From Talpa occidentalis (taxonomy: Eukaryota > Chordata > Mammalia > Eulipotyphla > Talpidae): DNA of 64,000 nucleotides. Under the pieces are notes generated by a model that saw only the letters and a program-made list of their open reading frames with translations, did no database searches and was not told the origin of the DNA. The stretch covers positions 57,575,361 to 57,639,360 of the forward strand of contig NW_023605194.1 of the NCBI RefSeq assembly GCF_014898055.3, given 5' to 3'. Of this stretch, positions 51,991 through 64,000 are shown piece after piece. Position 1 is the stretch's first letter, and each line of letters opens with the position of its first letter. The position numbers and the translations under genes are program-made.

Positions 51991-53672
51991 ATCCATTGTT
52001 AATATTCTCCGAAACTTCCTTAATGTGAACCATGGAGGCTGGACCTAGAACATAATTTTGTCCATGCTGAAATAACTGCTCAAAGAAACACTGTGGTTTC
52101 CGTTTGCCAATGAGTAGGCTGTATACAGAATGATACTTCATTACCAAAATGAAAAGTGGGAGACTTGATTAGAACTTGCTTGATTTGTTTGTAATTCTTA
52201 GTTGCAAAAATACTTTCAGAGATTATTTATTATTTTACAGTCCATTTGAACATTTTTTAGTGTAAATTAGCAAAATTATACGTGTAAAAAATGCAGCAAG
52301 TACTTTTAAAATTTTGAGACTTTGTAAGTGATATACAGTAAGAAGAGGAAATTGAGGAAAGGGAATATTTTGTTGCATGTATCATTTGAAAAAAATATTT
52401 GCATATCACCTTCTTTGACTAGTGAGATGCCAGTGCATGATACTTTATCACCGGACTCATTTAAATCACTAAATCGTAGCATGAAAAACAATTTCCTTTA
52501 GCTTTATTATGTGTCATATAAAAACAAATCTGGATTGGGGGGAAGAAGCTTTATTTAAATGAATTGTTCTAATGAGAGAGGAAGGACAGAAGTACTAAAG
52601 GAGGGGTTTGTTTAATAGGGAGAATCCCCTGACCCAGTGATCTGTCAATTCTCAAAGGCTAGGCAAAAAAGAGCTTTTGTTTTGTGGATAGAAGGAGTAA
52701 ATAAGAATAGAAAATAATATGTGTATTGAAGTAGGAGATGGGTCAATAGATCAGAGTGTTTCTTTCTCCCTGATGTCAACATGTTCTGGAAGGGGTCTTT
52801 TAAAAAGGCTAGTAAGTGATCAGGCTAAGAGTGGGTCAAAGTTAAGGGACTTGCAAGAAGACTAATAACCTAGTCAAAGTTTGGTTAACAAGAAGTTTGT
52901 GCTAATTGGTCAGGGGGCACAAAGCTTATCAGCTAATCACCTATGGGGCAAAGAATAGAAATTTGCAAGATCTGTGTCTGTTTTTGTTATAAAGAAACAA
53001 AGGGCATACCTGAATTTTATATAAGTCATAGAAAGAAGAATGATTGTTTGCAATAAGCAGTTTCCTGGAACCAAGAAGGAACAATGGACTTCTTAACCAC
53101 TGCTATTCACCAGGTGTGTGGGATTTAGGTAAAATTAAACACTGTCAAATTTCAAAGGGGGTATTGTCTAAACCCAAATCTTCTATTTCTAGGAACATTA
53201 TTACTCAGCATGTTTTAATATCCTATTCAATGTTTTATGTCCAAGTAGTACTTTTTATTAGACATTCCCAATATAGTATGCATTTTCTCAGGTATTAAGT
53301 AACTCAGTAATTATGAAATTATAAAATATATATCCTCATCTCCTTTACAAATCCACAAAGAACACTGGATTTCTTTTTTAAAAATTGATATTAATACTTC
53401 TCTAAAATAATGTTCCTATAATCTAACCCTAAGGGGTAGGGAAGGGCCCTCAAAGATTAAGAAAATCAATCAAAATTTTATTTGAAAATGTCACGCATAG
53501 GAAGTCTCACAAGGACTATGGGAAGGAGGTCGGAATATTTTATGAGGCATTAGCAGGAGAGGGATGACTGAAGTTCAGCTAGCTTTGAGAACAGGAGTCT
53601 TGTTCTTATAGATTAATAGTCACTGAGTAGTCTTAGTAATCAAGAGGGCTATAGAAGAACATTTAAGGGCCA

Positions 53673-53938
53673 GAGCCTCCCCTGTTGGTGAGGCAGTTGA
53701 ACAATGGGCTGCGAAGCTGCCCGCAGCCTCTGCAGCACCAGTTCAATCCCCAGCCGCTGGCGAGCGTTCCACAAGGCACACAGACCTGCCGCGCCCGCTG
53801 CTCCTCTCAGCAGTGTGTTTCATCAGTCTGCCGGTTCTGCTCCCAGCTCTGGCTCTGGTGAATTCTCTCACCCTCCCGCGCTTCTGACTGTACCCAGTGC
53901 TTGTATAAATAAATAAATAAATCTTAAAAAAAAAAAAA
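53673..53938 (+). mobile_element. Young SINE, forward
   Basis: Perfect 17-bp duplication agaacatttaagggcca at 53656-53672 and 53939-53955. Both A and B boxes carry point changes (B box agttcaatcccc). Confidence 0.94.
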
Positions 53939-54835
53939 AGAACATTTAAGGGCCAAAGCCCAAAGTCATATGCATGATTGGGAAGGAACACCTCCGGGGA
54001 CCAGGACATGAGTGGTTCATAATGAGTAATGTTCAGTGCTTCAGAATATTTCATAAAATACTATATTCTGTAAATACATCTTTATTATCATTATAATTAT
54101 TGCAATAGAATGCATTTCTCTCTACATTATATACCTAAATTACCTCAAATAGTATCTTTAGTATAGTGGTCATGCCTACTTCCAGTTTTCTTGAGATGTC
54201 AGTTTTAATGCCATATTGTAAAATATTGTGCCCATACTTCTGCCACCGTGAAAACTTTTCTGCATATATTAAACATCTGAATTCACATATAATCAACTCT
54301 GATAGTTCAAGGTAACTGAGATGAAGCAGACGAGGAATTCAATGCAATAGAAGCAACCTGAATTCTGAAAAGATATTATCAACTTTTAAGAGACATCTGT
54401 GACTATATGTATATGTCAAAGAAGATAATAAAGCATTATAAATTGACTGCCAAACTTTAGTCTCTCCTCTGTTTTTCTTTAAACAAAGATCTATAAAAGT
54501 TGACCTATGTCCTAATGAACAACTATGAAAGGCCAGCACTTATCTAGATCAAACTGTAATTAATATAGTATTTGTTCAGTTAAACATTACACTTGCTGAT
54601 TTAGTTTAGAATTTTAACTTTTAATTTTAACTCTTCCATATTTAATCAGGCATAATAATAATACAGATACTAGAAGTTGATTACATGGTTCATATGTGAC
54701 TAATAATCAAGGATTATGTTATGCCTTCTTCCAAATTATTGATCAGAGTATAAACATTTAATAAAACTCCGATTTCCTTAAATTACTTACTAAATATATT
54801 TCCTGATACAAAATATATTTCCTGATTCTACTCTT

Positions 54836-55123
54836 TTTTTAATATCTTTTTTTTTAAAGATTTATTTATTTGTTTATACAAGCACTGGGTACAGTCAGAA
54901 GCGCAGGAGGGTGAGAGAATTCACCAAGCCAGAGCAGGGAGCACAGCAGGCAGAAGGAACGAAGTACACTGCTGAGGGGAGCAGCGGGTGGCAGGAGATG
55001 TCTGCGTGCCATGTGGGACCCTCCTCTGGTGGCCGGGGAGCAGCTGGGGATAGAACCGGAGCTGCAGAGGCCGCGGGCAGCTTCGCAAACTAGCGCTCCA
55101 CCGCTGCGCCACCGGGGAGGCCC
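54836..55123 (-). mobile_element. Young SINE of the subfamily with an 11-bp insert, reverse
   Basis: Perfect 15-bp duplication cctgattctactctt at 54821-54835 and 55124-55138. It lies 0.9 kb from the forward SINE at 53673, so the two form an inverted pair in the transcript. Confidence 0.94.
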
Positions 55124-55299
55124 CCTGATTCTACTCTTGATGCCCACTTTTAGCTTGTTCTTATAATGGTTTGTGTACATCTTTTAACTGTAAAATAAAT
55201 CATATTACTTTACTATTTAAAAGTCAGCAATAAATCCTTATTTCACTCAGAAAAAAGGCAATGTCCTCAAATCCTTAGAAATTCCCATATGACCTGCCA

Positions 55300-55640
55300 C
55301 CATCCTTTTCTGTTTCAGCCACATACTTCGGTATCAGGGCTTTTACAGATGCAGCTAACAATTTGCTCTTCCTGGAACACTCTTGCACATAAAGTCCACT
55401 TCACTCATTGTCTCCTCAAAGTCTGCTCTAATATCAAATTCTCAGACTCTTCGTGAACACTGTTACCAATTTTCTTAGTATTTTTTTATCTTGTCTGTCT
55501 TGTACAATTAGAATGCAAGAGCAGAGGTATGAATGATCTTTATTTCATCCACTGACAGGTGCCAAGGGCTTTTAATAGTGATGGTGCATGGTATACATGC
55601 AACAGGTTTCTGTTGAATGACTGAAAGAGAATGAATGAAT
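55300..55640 (+). mobile_element. L2 LINE 3' end
   Basis: L2 words in order: 'atcagggcttttacagatgc', 'gctcttcctggaacactctt', 'cactcattgtctcctcaaag', 'cttgtctgtcttgtac', 'agaatgcaagagcagagg' and 'tttctgttgaatgactgaa'. Confidence 0.8.
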
Positions 55641-55920
55641 TTTTCTACTTAACTCCTACATGAGTATTGATTTACTAGACAATTGAGTCCAACTTAATTT
55701 TCTACATTTTCAAATTTTGAAAATCAAGATTTATAGAAAGGTTTTTTTAGATAAGAAGAAATAGTTTTTTTAATAGGACTATTTTATTATACCTATTATA
55801 AAAAAATTATTATGTCTATTATAAGAAATCCAACCATGATAAAGAAAACTTCTATAAACATTTTATAGTAAACCTAAAATCATACCACCTGAACATTGCA
55901 TAAATATAATTACAGGTATC

Positions 55921-55954
55921 CTACACACACACATATATATGTGTGTGTGTGTAG
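55921..55954. repeat. Self-complementary (AC)/(AT)/(GT) microsatellite
   Basis: ctacacacacac, then atatatat, then gtgtgtgtgtgtag: a near-perfect palindrome. Confidence 0.85.
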
Positions 55955-56226
55955 AATATAGACATTACAGATGAAATAAACTTCTTGACAGATAGATTAG
56001 ATAGTTACAAGGATGTGGATATATACACGTAGCTAGAACAACATAAATTGACAATTGAGCTTATCCTGGTCACATGGAAAAACTTCAAACTGAAGAGGGA
56101 TATTGCTTGGTCTGTGTGTGTGTGTCGAATTTGTATGTAATATATTCTTATGACATTTTCAAAATGTATGAGTTGGTTTGAGATGATTAAAATTTTGAAG
56201 TAAAATAAGAACATGAAGGCAATTTA

Positions 56227-56342
56227 TTTTATATGTTTTCTAACATCATTTTTCATTTTTGTACAATGTATGCATTTTCACCTCCATTACAGTTCTCATG
56301 AAATTCCCACCACCCATTCACCCATGATCTATCACCATGGTC
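56227..56342 (-). mobile_element. Very short L1 3' UTR insertion
   Basis: 116 bp flanked by the perfect 15-bp duplication catgaaggcaattta (56212-56226 and 56343-56357). The insert reads like the reverse L1 3' UTR ('cccaccacccattcacccat', 'gatctatcaccatggtc') and starts T-rich. Confidence 0.75.
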
Positions 56343-57685
56343 CATGAAGGCAATTTAAATGTTGATATTGATTTATATGAGTCAATGTTCAGTACCTGGA
56401 GAGTTATATTTTTGAAAATCTTTAGGATACAATTGTGTATTTAAATGCATTTGAAGATCAAGGGCTAAAGAATCCATTCTCAAGAAATATTATCTATCTA
56501 TATGTAATGTAATCTCTATATATGATATATATGTGATGTGGCTAGAGATAGATATTCTAGAAATGCTTGGACATACAGGTATATACATGTGGAAAAATAT
56601 TTTTATAAAATATATTCTAATTTAAAAAAGTATTACATTTAGTTTTCTATATATTTATCAGAAAAATACATTGAAGGACTTCAAGTTTGTACAGATTTAT
56701 CATAAGAGACATTTTATCTCTAAACTGCCTTAACATTTTGGAAAAAAGAAAAAAAATTTACAAAAAAGGTAGTTACATGTTTTAAATAATATAATTCATT
56801 TTTAGACTTCATAGGCTTATGATCGCCTCCAACTATGAAAAAATTAGTAGTTACATCTTAATATTTCATGACTGTGATTTTGTATTATCACACACAAATA
56901 TAGAAAAAGACACAAGTTCAATATATGTATCTTCATTATAGGAATACATAGTTTATGTACATATGAAGAACTTCCTTATTACATATTTAATTAATGTGTT
57001 AATATACTATGGCAGTTACAAAATATTAAAATGTAGTATTGGAACAGATAGCCACCTTCACAATATACTTAAAATGTACTCCCATTTGCTTCTGATTTGT
57101 GAACAGCACTAGTGAAAATATGCTTTCATAATAATTCCACAAATTCATTAACTGTATTGAATGAATTAGAAGCAGAGAAGAAATGTATTCATGCAAACAT
57201 TTAAGACAAATTAATAATAATAACCATAATGATATACTATGGAATACTTGCCATGAGTTAAAACTGTGCAAAGATTTGAGTAAAACATTTGAACATGATC
57301 ATCTTATGCAGTGGATGATATCCTCATTTGTAAAATGATTCCTTGAAATCTTAAAATTACTTATCTGGGGGTTATGTGGTTGATATGTTATAGTGTGGAA
57401 AACTGGTACCAAACCTCTGTGCTGTTAACTGCTATGTTACTATTTTTTGTTCCTCCTATAAAAGGTTGAGCATAATGAAGTTCAACTCTGAGACTGTTCT
57501 TATCTCTGTTAACTGAACATAAGCCTTTTAGAAAAAGAATCCCAATGTACGGATGAACAATGTTGGATGAGTCTAGGTTTCTTAGTATGGCATCCTCCTT
57601 GGGTTCTTGGCGGGACTGCCTTCTCCTAGAAGTTGGTATTGCCTGAGTGGATATATTCCTCCTGTTTACCACATTTTCTGTTCTA

Positions 57686-57687
<2 letters not shown>

Positions 57688-57731
<44 letters not shown>
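57688..57731. repeat. (TTA)n microsatellite
   Basis: About 14 uninterrupted TTA units. Confidence 0.93.
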
Positions 57732-58921
57732 TTAGCTAAGTTCTTATCAGTGAGGCAGACCAGTGTACATGAGGAACTAAGAGAAAAGGAGAAGAGTTAA
57801 TACTACAATAGAACAAACTTCAATTATGCTTGTCTAAACACACTAAAAATATAGTACAGCACTTTCCAATTTAGTATCCTACTCATTCTCTTAACAAGGG
57901 CAAACTAAACATACGCCAGACTCTTAAGGCAACATTCTTAATAGAACAGAAAACAGGTCATTTTTGGCATCTGAAGTAAAATTTATTTTCTGATGGATCT
58001 CAGGTCTATTACTCACAATATTACTCCTTCTTTCTCCAAAATACCTACCAGCCTGGACTCAAGAAAGATCATTAGATCTACAGATAAATGTTAAAATATC
58101 TGCCATGCATAGTTATTAAAATAAAATTTTGTATGTGTCTATATTTAGTAATATTCATTTTAATGTTAATATGCAAGGATTAATAATATGAAGTTTTTAA
58201 TAAGTAAAAGAACAGTAAGGAAATTGTTATCCGTGGCAATATGGTTAAAAATACTTATATTCAATAGTTTCTACTTTTAGTTCAATTTATGCAATTAGAA
58301 AAACATGTGTTTTCCAGAAAATTACCTAGAGGTTAACATTATTTATTTCTTTCCTATTGAATATTACTGATTCTATGCCAAATGATATAGTTTTTACTTG
58401 TTCACATTCACCAGATAGCTTCTGAGATTTGCATACAGATTATTATCTTAACCTGATAAACGTGCCATAGCAAAATATCCCTCCATTCTCCCATTGCTCT
58501 CATGTTCTAAGAGCCCTTATACCCTTAGCAAAAATCAGGTCTCCTACTCCTGCACCTTGACATGTAACACTGTGCCATGTATCACAAAACCTGGTGAAAG
58601 GTGTAATTTATTACACCAACCATATGAACTCAAATGTTCAAAACACCATGACTCCTATAAAGCACAAGCAGCTTTATTTGTACAACATAGTTGGCAATTC
58701 CCACAAGCCACATAAAAGATCAAATTGTATCATAAATTAAAAGTCTCTAGACTTAAATAGGACATATGTGATGGCTTATTTTTACCTTATTCAGCTTCCA
58801 GCATCATTGGGAGTTAAATGCTGAAGAAATAAAGATTTTTTCCAAGGGTTCATATTCAGCAAGCATTAGCAAAAAACAGGCTGTCATCATTTTTCATTTA
58901 CTAAATGTCATTTCAAGTTGA

Positions 58922-60623
<1,702 letters not shown>

Positions 60624-60638
60624 TTGAATCTCACTTTA

Positions 60639-63600
60639 TTTTTTTTTTAATAATAAATTTTATTTTTATATTCCCCATACAATTGCAGCCCCCCCATTCT
60701 GAACCCAATCTCTCCCCTCCCGCCCCCCTAAAAGTGTCTCTGGTTCATAGTTTTTTGTTGATTTTGATTTTCACTTTCTTATAGTTATTTATTTTTCTGG
60801 TCCCTTATTTAAGTTTTCTAGATTCCTGTATGAGTGAGACCAAACGGTATTTTTCTTTTTCTTTTTGGCTTATTTCGCTGAGCATGATCCCTTCCAGCGC
60901 CATCCATGTTGCTGCAAATTGCATGTGTTTATCTTTTTTGAATGCTGAGTAATATTCCATGGTATATATGTACCACATCTTCTTGATCCAGTCATCTATT
61001 TTTGGACATTTGGGTTGTTTCCAAAGCTTAGCTATTGTAAACAGTGCTGCTATAAACATAGGGGTGCAGGTGCTCTTTGGAATTGATGTTTCTGTGTCCT
61101 TTGGGTAAATACCTAGGAGTGGAATTGCTGGATCATATGGAAGCTCTATGTTTAGTAGGTCCAGAAATGTCCACACAGCTCTCCACAGTGGTTGGACCAG
61201 TTTGCACTCCCACCAACAGTGCAGAAGAGTTCCTTTTTCTCCACACCCTCGCCAACATTTGTTGTTGCTAGTTTTTTTAATATGTGCCATTCTCACTGGT
61301 GTAAGATGGTATCTCATGGTAGTTTTGATTTGCATTTCCCTGATGACAAGTGATGTTGAACATTTTTTCATATGCCTGTTGGTCATTTGCATTTCCTCTT
61401 CAGAGAAGTTTCTTTTTAGCTCTTCTGCCCATTTTTTGACTGGATTATTTTCTTTTTTGTTGTTGAGTCTCATCAGCTCTTTGCAGATTTTTGTGATCAG
61501 TCCTTTATCATTAGTGTTGTGTGCAAAAATGTTCTCCCAGTTGGTGGGGTTTCTCTTTGTTTTTGTTATTGTCTCTTTTGCTGTGCAGAAGCTCTTTAAT
61601 TTGATGTAGTCCCAGCTGTTTATCTTTGCCTTCACTATCACTGTTTTGGGTGATGTGTCTGTAAAGATGTCTTTGATGTGCAAATCCCGTAGTGTTTCGC
61701 CTATATTTCCTTCTATATATTTTATGGTTTCAGGTCTTATGTCTAGTTCTTTAATCCATTTTGAGTTGATTTTTGTGTATGGTGTGAGGTAGTGGTCAAG
61801 CTTCATTCTTTTGCATGTAGCGACCCAGTTTTCCCAGCACCATTTATTGAACAAACTTTCTTTGCTCCAATGCATAGTCATTGCTCCTTTGTCAAAGATT
61901 AGTTGACCATAAATCTGTGGGTTTATTTCTGGATTTTCTATTTGATTCCATTGGTCTGTATGTCTGTTCTTGTTCCGATACCATGCAGTTTTGATGATTA
62001 TAGCTTTGTAGTATAGTTTGAAGTCTGGGAGTGTGATGCCTCCATTCCCTTCTTTTTTTTTTTCAGGAGAGCTTTGGCTATTCGGGGTTTTTTTGTGATT
62101 CCATATGAATTTCATCAATAATTGTTCTATTTCTTTGAAGAATGACATTGAAATTTTGATTGGAATAGCATTGAATCTGTATATTGCTTTTGGAAGGATG
62201 GCCATTTTAATAATGTTTATTCTTCCAATCCATGAGCAGGGGATGTCTTTCCATTTCTTTGTGTCTTCTTCTATTTCTTTTAACAGTGTTTTATAGTTTT
62301 CTTTGTATAGGTCCTTTACCTCTTTTGTTAGATTTATTCCCAAATATTTGAAACGACAAGGAGGACACCAATATCCTAAATGTATGGGATGCAGCAAAAG
62401 CAGTAATAAGAGGAAAATATATAGCAATAGAAGCTCACATCAAGAAACAAGAAAGAACTCAAAGAAACAACCTAATCTCAAAGCTCAAAGATCTAGAGAA
62501 AGAACAACAAAAAAAACCCAAAACCAGTAGAAGAAAAGAAATAATAAAAACCAAAGCAGAAATAAATGAAATTGAAACTAAAAAAACAATCCAAAAGATC
62601 AATGAATCCAAGAGCTGGTTCTTTGAAAAAAATCAATAAAATAGACAAACCCCTAGCCAGGCTCACAAAGGAAAAAAGGGAGAAAGCACAAATAAACAGG
62701 ATCATCAATGAAAGAGGAGAAATCACAATGGACACAGCAGAAATCAAAAGAATAATCAGTAACTACTATGAACAGTTATATGGAAACAAGTTTAACAATC
62801 TAGAGGAGATGGACAAATTCCTACAACTCTACAATCACCCAAAGCTAGATAAAGAAGAAATAGAACACCTAAACAGACCAATTACAAGCAGCAAAATTGA
62901 AATGGTAATCAAAAACCTCCCCAAAAACAAAAAGCCCAGGACCTGATGGATTTACAAATGAATTCTACCAAACATTCAGAGACGAATTAGTGCCTATCCT
63001 TCACAAACTCTTCCAAAAAAGTGAGAAGGAAGGGACAATACCAAACACGTTCTATGAAGCCAACATTACACTAATACCAAAACCGAACAAGGACAACACA
63101 AAAAAGGAAAACTACAGGCCAATCTCCCTAATGAACACTGATGCAAAAATCCTCAATAAAATTTTAGCTATCAGAATCCAACAATGTATCCATAAGATAA
63201 TTCACCACGACCAAGTAGGATTCATTCCAGGGACACAAGGATGGTTTAACATCCGAAAATCAATCAACGTTATCCAACACATCAACAAAAAGAAATATAA
63301 AAACCATATGATAATATCAATAGATGCTGAGAAAGCTTTCGACAAAGTGCAACACCCATTCATGATAAAAGCCCTTGAAATTCTTGGGATACAAGGAACA
63401 TACCTCAACATCATAAAGGCCATCTATGACAAGCCAACAGCCAGTATCATTCTCAATGGTGAAAAGCTGAAAGCAATTCCATTAAGATCTGGAACAAGAC
63501 AAGGATGTCCACTTTCACCACTGCTTTTCAGTATAATACTGGAAGTCCTAGCCAGAGCAATAAGACAAGAGAAAGACATCCAAGGAATCCAAATAGGAAA

Positions 63601-63802
63601 AGAAGTCAAACTATCACTATTTGCAGATGATATGATAATATACATAGAGAACCCCAAAAACTCCACAGAAAAACTAATTCAACTCATCAATCAGTTCAGT
63701 AAAGTGGCAGGATACAAAATCAACACGCAAAAGTCAGTAGCCTTCCTATACTCAAACAATAAATCTGAAGAAGAAATCAAAAAAAAAAAATCCCTTTTTT
63801 TA
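60639..63802 (-). mobile_element. Young L1 insertion with 5' inversion (twin-primed)
   Basis: The perfect 15-bp duplication ttgaatctcacttta at 60624-60638 and 63803-63817 brackets the unit. 60639-62352 is L1 on the minus strand: T-run, short 3' UTR with a C-rich tract, then an open ORF2 C-terminal frame (stop near 60805) back to FKYLGIN. 62353-63790 is the preceding part of ORF2 on the plus strand, from [11 protein letters not shown] through the reverse-transcriptase palm with FADD at 63620-63631, to SEEEIKK. The two parts meet nearly without loss of L1 sequence. The plus part has single-base shifts in A-runs near 62624 and 62930. The leading 25 residues of the long minus frame (to 62427) are read through the inverted part and are not L1 protein. 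The element lacks ORF1 and the endonuclease and cannot move. Confidence 0.95.
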
Positions 63803-63825
63803 TTGAATCTCACTTTAAATGTTTA

Positions 63826-63945
63826 CGTAGAGCAGCTCCCCCGCCCATCTGTGACTATGCAGTTGCTTCTCTTCACCAACTTCCCTTTGCAAAGCAGCAG
63901 AAAGGCAGCTCTCCCGAGGACACTGGCCTGTTACTATGCAGAACT
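63826..63945. repeat. Unclassified interspersed repeat, copy 2
   Basis: Homologous to 38545-38640. It follows the L1 target site closely and is then cut by the T-run of another L1. Confidence 0.5.
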
Positions 63946-63947
63946 CT

Positions 63948-64000
63948 TTTTTTTTTTTTTCTCTCTTTTTTTTTTATTTTAATAATAAATTTTATTTTTA
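63948..64000 (-). mobile_element. 3' end of a third young L1, cut by the window edge
   Basis: A T-rich run, then ttttaataataaattttatt, identical to the extreme 3' ends of the L1 copies at 12097 and 60649. The rest of the element would lie beyond 64000. Confidence 0.8.

Noticed and set aside
58494..58715. Cysteine-rich 73-codon frame as an extra PCDH15 exon
   Set aside because: No suitable splice borders in frame with exons C and D, and C joins D exactly.
60805..62427. 540-codon open frame as an intact protein gene
   Set aside because: It is L1 ORF2 C-terminal sequence preceded by about 25 residues read through the inverted L1 part; no start or upstream domains.
62990..63982. 330-codon plus-strand frame as a reverse-transcriptase gene or retron-like system
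   Set aside because: It is the inverted 5' part of the same L1 insertion, and its last residues run past the target duplication into flanking repeat.

Overview
This window is genomic DNA from a placental mammal. It lies inside PCDH15 (protocadherin-15), which runs on the + strand across all 64 kb. Four coding exons are visible: A 1291-1418, B 29479-29694, C 39654-39742 and D 58981-59157. Together they give 610 coding bases. Each has AG/GT splice borders, and the reading frame joins cleanly from one exon to the next. They encode the end of extracellular cadherin repeat EC10, all of EC11, and most of the membrane-proximal domain (MAD12/PICA) of the inner-ear tip-link and photoreceptor cadherin. 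The first and last exons of the gene, its promoter, its transmembrane segment and its cytoplasmic tails are outside the window.

The rest is intron and interspersed repeats. The most common is a tRNA-derived SINE of about 260-290 bp with clear A and B boxes, a tail of (AATA)n then TCTTTAAAA, and target-site duplications. I count 20 copies in at least two age classes. It is not a primate, rodent, carnivore, ruminant, horse or vespertilionid SINE that I know. From memory it looks like the tRNA SINEs of horseshoe and leaf-nosed bats (Rhinolophoidea), so a bat is my best guess, held loosely. L1 is present as old 3' fragments and as young copies: 12092-13337, 60639-63802, and a third whose 3' end is cut by the right edge. 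All the young copies are antisense to the gene. MIR and L2 relics, a candidate solo LTR and many microsatellites complete the inventory.

Layout: 1-1290 is the upstream intron. Intron A-B (28 kb) holds an L1/SINE cluster (1.7-6.2 kb), MIRs (7 kb), a young L1 (12 kb), a SINE pair (14.6-15.2 kb), repeat-poor DNA (15.2-22.7 kb) and a twin-primed old L1 (22.7-24.5 kb). Intron B-C (10 kb) carries six SINEs and a long L2. Intron C-D (19 kb) carries L1, SINE, L2 and LTR relics. After exon D comes a young L1 with a 5' inversion.

I found no previously undescribed gene system. The points most worth a second look are two L1 insertions with 5' inversions and perfect target-site duplications, a decoy splice acceptor 40 nt before exon D that would read straight into a stop codon, a 15-bp perfect hairpin just after the weak donor of exon C, and SINE subfamily structure.
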